Assembly: GCA_022711315.1 (NCBI GenBank)
Contig: JAKLFG010000019.1
Span: 1 to 41,762, forward strand
Direction of reading: 5' to 3'
DNA: 41,762 bases
Source of the DNA: a bacterium
GTDB lineage: Bacteria > UBP6 > UBA1177 > JAKLFG01
The notes under the pieces were generated by a model, which was given only the letters and a program-made list of their open reading frames with translations, was not told where the DNA came from and did no database searches. This document shows positions 36,838 through 41,762 of this stretch, piece by piece. The translations under genes were made by a program, and so were the position numbers. Position 1 is the first letter of the stretch. The number at the start of each line of letters is the position of its first letter.

Positions 36838-37695
36838 TTAGGTTACCATTGCCTGAGATATATAATAGAATACTGAATCCATTGATATTTTCTGCGGGTT
36901 TTCGTTGAACACGATCAGGTCGTGCGCCACCTGAGGGGCGCGTTCCTTCAGAAAAAGGGCCAGCACGAGAATTTTCTCCCGGTCGGAGAGTGTCGATCCG
37001 GCGGCGAGAAGTGAGCGGATATCGCTGAGCGCACTCACGCTATTAAGGGGATTGTTTTCAAAAATGATGCTAATATCTGACACAAGCTTCTTCGCGTCTT
37101 CGTTATTCGAAAACCAATGAAGGTGGTCTTCGAATGCTATGTCAGGTTCTTTTTTTGCCCTTGGAAGGTAGACCGAGAGGCATCGGGAGATGATGGTTTT
37201 CAGTAAAAGATGAGGCTTCGCGACATCCATGATGATAAAATTGTTCGCGGGTGGCTCCTCAAGTTTCTTCAAAAGGGTGTTCTGGGCCGGCACCGTCATG
37301 CAGCCGGCGGACGGGATATAGATGATGCGGTTGGCGCTCTCGAACGGGTAGAGCATCATCTCTTCGGCGAGTTGCTCGATCTGCTCGACCGATATCGTAT
37401 CTCGATCTGATTCCTTTCTTCTATCTGGGAGTAACAGCATGAAATCAGGGAGGAAAGATGATTTCTCGTCATCGTCGCTCTTCTCTCTTTTTTTCCAGCG
37501 GTCGAACATTGCGCGACTCGAGTACTCATCAAGGGACAGGGGGCGTTTCAGACCTTGGAGCCGATGGGAGAGTTTCAGAACGATCGCGGTCTTTTCCGCC
37601 TGCGACAGCGGCCCCCAAAAAAGAAGGGCGTGGGGCAGAACGCTTCGAGCGGCCGCTCTTATAATGATATCAGATACTTCCATAACTTCTGCCAT
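36838..37695 (-). CDS. holB: DNA polymerase III delta-prime subunit (HolB-like)
   Basis: 285 residues. Clamp-loader AAA+-type subunit. Characteristic PHALLFWGP near the N-terminus is followed by a degenerate P-loop (SQAEKTA), DTISVEQIEQLAEEMMLYP, the sensor region RIIYIPSAGCMTVPAQNTLLKKLEEPP (AQNTLLKKLEEPP is highly typical), and ISRC. The usual zinc-cysteine module is absent; instead there is a charged stretch (RWKKREKSDDDEKS). The segment is somewhat AT-richer than neighbours. The start could be four codons later; neither has a strong Shine-Dalgarno sequence. Lies between nusB and ricT. Confidence 0.85.
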   Translation of the reverse strand: MAEVMEVSDIIIRAAARSVLPHALLFWGPLSQAEKTAIVLKLSHRLQGLKRPLSLDEYSSRAMFDRWKKREKSDDDEKSSFLPDFMLLLPDRRKESDRDTISVEQIEQLAEEMMLYPFESANRIIYIPSAGCMTVPAQNTLLKKLEEPPANNFIIMDVAKPHLLLKTIISRCLSVYLPRAKKEPDIAFEDHLHWFSNNEDAKKLVSDISIIFENNPLNSVSALSDIRSLLAAGSTLSDREKILVLALFLKERAPQVAHDLIVFNENPQKISMDSVFYYISQAMVT

Positions 37696-37796
37696 CGGGG
37701 CCCATTAAGTTGACATAATATATGTTATGCGAAGTTGTCGCTGGATGAGCGATACTATCCAAGCGGTTGCCCCATCGAGTCATCATACCCTGTTCC
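37696..37796. other. 101-bp gap between nusB and holB with a small palindrome
   Basis: Contains the inverted repeat CATAA-TATATG-TTATG (37714-37729) in an AT-rich pocket just upstream of holB on the minus strand. TATATT there could be a -10, but no matching -35 is seen. No tRNA or ORF was found. Confidence 0.35.
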
Positions 37797-38252
37797 CTAG
37801 AGTTTCCTTTGTTTGATATCGATCATGTCGGCTACCTTGTTGATGATGCCGTTCACGAACGATGACGATTCTTTGTTCCCGAACTTCTTAGCGATATCGA
37901 CCGCCTCGTTGATGGTAGCCTTGAACGGGATGCCGTTCCCCTCGTCCAGCAGTTCGGCCACCGAGAGTCTGAGTATATTCCGCTCGATGAACGCTATCCG
38001 GTCTATCCGCCAGTTGATGGCCGCCTTTTCGATGAGCGACTCTATCCGGGCCCGATTGTCGAACACGGTCGCCAGCAGATATGTGATGAATTGACGCTCC
38101 TCCTCATCCGACACGGCATCGGGACAAGCGGCCGGGATATTGTAGTAGATGTAATATTCCTCCACCGCCTCCTCGTAGGATCCCTTTTTATTGAAATCCA
38201 TCCCGTAAAGGATCTGGAGTGTTTTCTCACGCGAGCGTCTTCTCAATCCCAT
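37797..38252 (-). CDS. nusB: Transcription antitermination factor NusB
   Basis: 151 residues, all-helical NusB fold. Binds boxA RNA with NusE (S10) in rRNA antitermination. N-terminal Arg-rich RRRSREKTLQILYGMDF is the RNA-binding helix. IERNILRLSVAELL and INEAVDIAKKFG with FVNGIINKVAD are the conserved C-terminal helices. It lies 18 bp after ribH, a very common ribH-nusB order. Confidence 0.95.
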   Translation of the reverse strand: MGLRRRSREKTLQILYGMDFNKKGSYEEAVEEYYIYYNIPAACPDAVSDEEERQFITYLLATVFDNRARIESLIEKAAINWRIDRIAFIERNILRLSVAELLDEGNGIPFKATINEAVDIAKKFGNKESSSFVNGIINKVADMIDIKQRKL

Positions 38253-38270
38253 CTGCGGTAACCCTATCTG

Positions 38271-38744
38271 TCAGATCTTATTGGTGTTCTCCACAAGATT
38301 GGCCATTTCGATGGCGGCAAGCGCCGCGTCGAAACCCTTGTTGCCGCCCTTGGTGCCTGCCCGCTCTATCGCCTGTTCAAGCGTGTCGGCGGTGATGATG
38401 CCGAAGGCGCAGTACACGCCAGTTTCCAGAGCGACCTGCGCGATCCCCTTGGTCGCTTCGGCGGCGATGAACTGGAAATGCGGGGTCTCGCCCTGAATGA
38501 GCGCTCCGAGGCAGATGATGGCATCATACTTCTTCTTCGATGTCGCGAGCCGTTTGGCCGCGAACGGCACCTCGAAGGAGCCCGGGACCCGGACGATGTC
38601 GACATCGGTCGCCTCGTGCCGGTCAAGGCAGTCAAGCGCCCCCTTGAGGAGCGATTCGCTCAGAAAACTGTTGAACCGTGACAGCACGATGGCGAATTTC
38701 TTTCCCTTTCCGGTCAGTTCGCCATGAAATTCGTTCGTCTTCAT
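38271..38744 (-). CDS. ribH: 6,7-dimethyl-8-ribityllumazine synthase
   Basis: 157 residues, usual family length. Condenses 5-amino-6-ribitylaminouracil with 3,4-dihydroxy-2-butanone 4-phosphate in riboflavin synthesis. Motifs: [28 protein letters not shown], the phosphate/substrate loop [33 protein letters not shown] and [13 protein letters not shown]. The start overlaps the ribBA stop by 4 bp (ATGA), so production of the two enzymes is coupled. Confidence 0.97.
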   Translation of the reverse strand: MKTNEFHGELTGKGKKFAIVLSRFNSFLSESLLKGALDCLDRHEATDVDIVRVPGSFEVPFAAKRLATSKKKYDAIICLGALIQGETPHFQFIAAEATKGIAQVALETGVYCAFGIITADTLEQAIERAGTKGGNKGFDAALAAIEMANLVENTNKI

Positions 38745-40018
38745 TGTTTTTCCCCTTTTTGCGGTTGATCGGTAAATATGGTGTGCCCCATCTTCTTCTG
38801 TTTTGTCTGGAGGTACCGTTCGTTCTGCGGCGTGACCACCGCCCGGCTCGACACCTGCTCGACTATCTCCAAGCCATACCCGCTCAAACTTATGAATTTC
38901 TTTGGGTTATTCGTTATCAGCCGTATCCGGCGAAGGCCAAGCGCCTTGAGTATCTGCGCCCCGATGCCGAAATCGCGCAGATCCGGCGGGAAACCGAGCG
39001 CGATGTTCGCCTCCACGGTGTCCATCCCCTCGTCCTGCAGGTGGTATGCCTTTATCTTGTTGCCGAGCCCGATACCGCGCCCCTCCTGCCGCAGATAGAG
39101 GACGACCCCTCGCCCTGCGTCCCGTATCATCGCCATTGCGTTCTCGAGTTGTGACCCGCAGTCGCACCGGACCGACCCGAGCGCGTCGCCGGTCAGGCAT
39201 TCACTGTGGACCCGCACGAGGGCCGGATCCCCTTTCGCGATGTCGCCTTTTATGAGGGCGATGTGCTCGGCCCCGTCTATCCGGTTGCGGTAGACCCGTA
39301 TCGCGAAGTCGCCGCCGGCGCGGGTCGGCAGAACCGACTCGGCGACGAGGTCTATGAGCGATTCACTGGCGAGCCGGTAGGCGATGATATCGGCGACCGA
39401 CACGATGGGGATATCGAATTCTTTTGAGAATACTTCAAGTTGCGGGCGTCGCGCCATCGTGCCGTCTTCGTCCATCACCTCGCAGATGACGGCGGCCGGC
39501 TTGAGTCGCGCTATCCGGGCCAGATCGACCGAGCCCTCGGTCTGGCCCGAACGGACAAGCACGCCGCCATCCCGTGCCCGGAGCGGGAAGATATGGCCGG
39601 GGCGAACGAGGTCGTCGGGTTTCGCGTCGTCCCTGACCGCCGTCAGGATGGTGTGCGCCCGGTCGTGGGCCGATATGCCGGTGGTGACACCCTCCGCCGC
39701 CTCGACCGACACGGTGAAGCCGGTGCCGAAGCGGGAATGATTGTTGCGGTCGCTCACCATGAGCGGCAGATCGAGTCTATCGGCTATCGCCCCGTCGAGC
39801 GACAGACAGATGAGTCCCCTACCGTGCTTTGCCATGAAATTTATCGTTTCGGGGGTCGCGAACTGCGCCGCGACGGTCAGGTCCCCTTCGTTCTCGCGGT
39901 CCTCATCGTCGACCATGATGACCATCCTGCCGGCGGCGAGCCGCGCGGCGGCGATCCTCACCCGTTCACGGACCGCTTCTATCTGTGCGGGGTCGGTGGG
40001 AGGTATCGTGTGCGCCAT
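38741..40018 (-). CDS. ribBA: Bifunctional DHBP synthase / GTP cyclohydrolase II
   Basis: 425 residues. N-terminal DHBP synthase (about 1-215): [13 protein letters not shown] with the acidic metal-binding loop, and [10 protein letters not shown]-terminal GTP cyclohydrolase II (about 220-405): zinc cysteines in [56 protein letters not shown] and LITNNPKK. It supplies both precursors for the lumazine synthase encoded next. AGGGG precedes the ATG, 6 bp after purA. No FMN riboswitch is visible, as expected for an internal operon position. Confidence 0.96.
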   Translation of the reverse strand: MAHTIPPTDPAQIEAVRERVRIAAARLAAGRMVIMVDDEDRENEGDLTVAAQFATPETINFMAKHGRGLICLSLDGAIADRLDLPLMVSDRNNHSRFGTGFTVSVEAAEGVTTGISAHDRAHTILTAVRDDAKPDDLVRPGHIFPLRARDGGVLVRSGQTEGSVDLARIARLKPAAVICEVMDEDGTMARRPQLEVFSKEFDIPIVSVADIIAYRLASESLIDLVAESVLPTRAGGDFAIRVYRNRIDGAEHIALIKGDIAKGDPALVRVHSECLTGDALGSVRCDCGSQLENAMAMIRDAGRGVVLYLRQEGRGIGLGNKIKAYHLQDEGMDTVEANIALGFPPDLRDFGIGAQILKALGLRRIRLITNNPKKFISLSGYGLEIVEQVSSRAVVTPQNERYLQTKQKKMGHTIFTDQPQKGEKQ

Positions 40019-40024
40019 GGTCCC

Positions 40025-41317
40025 CTACCCGATGGGTCTGGTGAATAATATCTGGTCGCGGCCGGGACCGACCGACACGATCGGGACCGGTGTCGAAAGA
40101 GCATCCTCGATGAAGGCGATGTAATCCCGGGTCTCCGAGGGAAGATCGCTGAACTTACGGATGGCCGAAAGGTCAGCGGTCCACCCCGGCAGTTCGCGGT
40201 AGACCGGCTCGGCGGCGGCGAGACGGGCGATGTCGGTCGGGAAATGGGGCGTCTCGACGCCGTTCACGCGATAGGCGGTCGCCACCTTGAGGGTCTTGAA
40301 ACCCGACAGGACATCTATCTTGGTCAACGCTATGGCGGTGAACCGGTTGACGAGGAAGGTGCTCCGGAGCGCCACGAGATCGAGCCAGCCGCACCGCCGT
40401 TCGCGGCCGGTGGTCGCGCCGAACTCCATCCCTTTCTGCACCATGATGCGACCCGCCTCGCCGGGATCCTGCGTCGGGAAAGGGCCGCCGCCGACGCGGG
40501 TGGTGTAGGCCTTGAGCACCGCGATATTCTCGGCGAGCCCGCCCGGATTGATGCCCGAGCCGACAAAGGCGTAGGAACTGACGGTGTTCGACGAGGTGAC
40601 GAACGGGAAGGTGCCGAAATCTATGTCGAGCATCGAGCCCTGCGCCCCTTCGAAGAGGATCTTTTTCCCGGCGAACGAGGCGAGGAAGGCCTGCTCATCG
40701 TCGACGATGAAGGGGGCCAGCCGCTCCCCTATCCGGCTGTATTTCTCGACCGTTGCGTCGAGGTCTATGCTCTCCTTCGCGCCGTAGAGGTGCTTGAGAA
40801 GCGCGTTCTTTTCGGCCACGGCGTGAGAGATGCGCTCCTTGAGCCGGTCGGGACTCAGCAGATCGGCCGCCCGGACACCGAAACGCGACGATTTGTCCTC
40901 GTAGGCGGGGCCGATGCCACGGCCGGTGGTCCCTATCTTCGTTTCGGCGCTTTTCGACGACTCGCGCGCCTTGTCGATGACGCGGTGGTAGTCCATGATG
41001 ATGCTGGCTCGGCGCGATATCTTGAGTGACCGGGGATCTATCGCGATGCCGCCCGCCGTGAGTCCATCGACCTCGGTCAGGAATTCCTCCGGATCGAGCA
41101 CAACGCCGTTGCCGATGAAGTTGAGCATCCCCGCGTGGAATATCCCCGACGGGATGGTGTGGAGCACATGCTTTCTGCCGCCGATGACGATGGTGTGGCC
41201 GGCATTGTTGCCGCCCTGAAAGCGGACGACCGCCTCCATCTTCTCGGCGAGCACATCGACGATCTTCCCCTTTCCTTCGTCGCCCCACTGGGCGCCGGTG
41301 ACCGCATAGGCGAGCAT
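40025..41317 (-). CDS. purA: Adenylosuccinate synthetase
   Basis: 430 residues from the ATG at 41317 (GGGAGA 7 nt upstream). First committed step from IMP to AMP, GTP-dependent. Motifs: GAQWGDEGKGKIVDVLA (GTP loop), QGGNNAGHTI, GTTGRGIGPAYEDK, LFEGAQGSMLDIDFGTFPFVTSSN, and GGGPFPTQDP. An ATG at 41338 overlapping the lepB stop also has a good Shine-Dalgarno sequence, so a form seven residues longer is possible. The chosen start best fits the family N-terminus. Confidence 0.95.
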   Translation of the reverse strand: MLAYAVTGAQWGDEGKGKIVDVLAEKMEAVVRFQGGNNAGHTIVIGGRKHVLHTIPSGIFHAGMLNFIGNGVVLDPEEFLTEVDGLTAGGIAIDPRSLKISRRASIIMDYHRVIDKARESSKSAETKIGTTGRGIGPAYEDKSSRFGVRAADLLSPDRLKERISHAVAEKNALLKHLYGAKESIDLDATVEKYSRIGERLAPFIVDDEQAFLASFAGKKILFEGAQGSMLDIDFGTFPFVTSSNTVSSYAFVGSGINPGGLAENIAVLKAYTTRVGGGPFPTQDPGEAGRIMVQKGMEFGATTGRERRCGWLDLVALRSTFLVNRFTAIALTKIDVLSGFKTLKVATAYRVNGVETPHFPTDIARLAAAEPVYRELPGWTADLSAIRKFSDLPSETRDYIAFIEDALSTPVPIVSVGPGRDQILFTRPIG

Positions 41318-41334
41318 GCCGGTATCTCCCTTTC

Positions 41335-41762
41335 TCATTTTATGAACTCTCCCATCCGGTCGAGGTGGAACCCTTCCTGCATACTGACCGAGAACCATAT
41401 CATCGAGGCGCGTCCTTTGAGGTTCTCCATCGGGACGAAGCCCCAGAACCTCGAATCGAGGCTGACATCGCGGTTGTCGCCCATCACGAAGAGCGCGTCG
41501 TCGGGCACCGTGAATTCCGAATCGCAGAATTTGCAGTCGAACAGGAACCCGGAATGATCGATGTCGGAGCCCTGGCTGTAGAGGACCTGATAGGAGACCC
41601 CGTCCTGATTGGTCTCTATGAACCACTCGGCCTCCCGTTCGCCTCCCCGGCTTTCGACATAGGTGAACAGGCCGAGCCGCTCGCGCTGGACCTCGATACC
41701 ATTCACGATGACCCGTTTCCCCTGAAGTTTCACCCGGTCGCCGGGAAGCCCGACGACCCGTT
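41335..41762 (-). CDS. lepB: Signal peptidase I, partial (N-terminus beyond the right edge)
   Basis: C-terminal 142 residues only. The last bases of the window encode RVVGLPGDRV, the region just after the catalytic Lys; the Lys itself and the catalytic Ser are outside. Box E is present as FVMGDNRDVSLDSRFWGFVP. Membrane protease that removes signal peptides from exported proteins. Just before box E is a CxxC (FDCKFCDSEFTVPDD), and the segment before it is longer than in short Gram-positive enzymes, so a disulfide is possible. The stop overlaps an alternative purA start. Confidence 0.92.
   Translation of the reverse strand, partial: RVVGLPGDRVKLQGKRVIVNGIEVQRERLGLFTYVESRGGEREAEWFIETNQDGVSYQVLYSQGSDIDHSGFLFDCKFCDSEFTVPDDALFVMGDNRDVSLDSRFWGFVPMENLKGRASMIWFSVSMQEGFHLDRMGEFIK

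Noticed and set aside
37696..37796. tRNA or small RNA in the nusB-holB gap
   Set aside because: No cloverleaf or terminator could be drawn on either strand; only a short AT-rich palindrome.

Overview
The window looks like chromosomal DNA of a GC-rich (about 60%, judged by eye) Gram-negative bacterium with an outer membrane. It has a LamB-like porin, other predicted outer-membrane barrels, many lipoproteins, an Mpl murein ligase, and a GyrB carrying the long insertion typical of Gram-negative gyrases. The secreted-protein style (Asp/Thr-rich linkers after lipoprotein signals, EGF-like cysteine clusters, ASH domains, collagen-like GxxG runs, formylglycine-generating-enzyme-like folds) recalls Myxococcota and other former Deltaproteobacteria or a related uncultured lineage. 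The taxon is an inference. A 2-hydroxyacyl-CoA dehydratase-like protein hints at anaerobic life.

Layout. (1) 1-8422, minus strand: a tandem pair of paralogous surface lipoproteins (collagen-like, Ig-like, propeller and FN3 parts) with their own promoter. Behind them is an alpha-glucan uptake cluster read from 8422 downwards: small lipoprotein, LamB-like porin, lipoprotein alpha-amylase, exported flavodoxin. (2) 8570-10960, plus strand: a beta-lactamase-fold lipoprotein with a duplicated cysteine-rich tail. (3) 11036-14301: a fused double DUF1538 membrane protein translationally coupled to a soluble protein that I read as three PII-like modules in one chain. This is the most unusual system in the window. 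(4) 14424-16634: a small RRM RNA-binding protein whose terminator lies inside the start of the next gene, a Cys-rich lipoprotein, followed by an exported protein of unknown function. (5) 16819-21816: gyrB-gyrA, with Gln at both main quinolone-contact positions of GyrA. (6) 21906-31469: a surface/secretory gene run with an SH3 plus barrel protein, two FGE-fold lipoproteins, two ASH-domain proteins and an outer-membrane barrel. It is followed by mpl. (7) 32892-33583: a compact palindromic MITE/REP-like element followed by an AT-richer leucine-rich-repeat lipoprotein, the clearest sign of acquired DNA. (8) 33587-41762, minus strand: a housekeeping operon read lepB-purA-ribBA-ribH-nusB-holB-ricT-tatD-hgdB-like, with several short overlaps.

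Most visible promoters follow one pattern, TTGACT/TTGCTT-N16-17-TATAAT-like, as expected for a sigma-70-type housekeeping factor. I saw no rRNA, tRNA, CRISPR array, transposase or phage gene.
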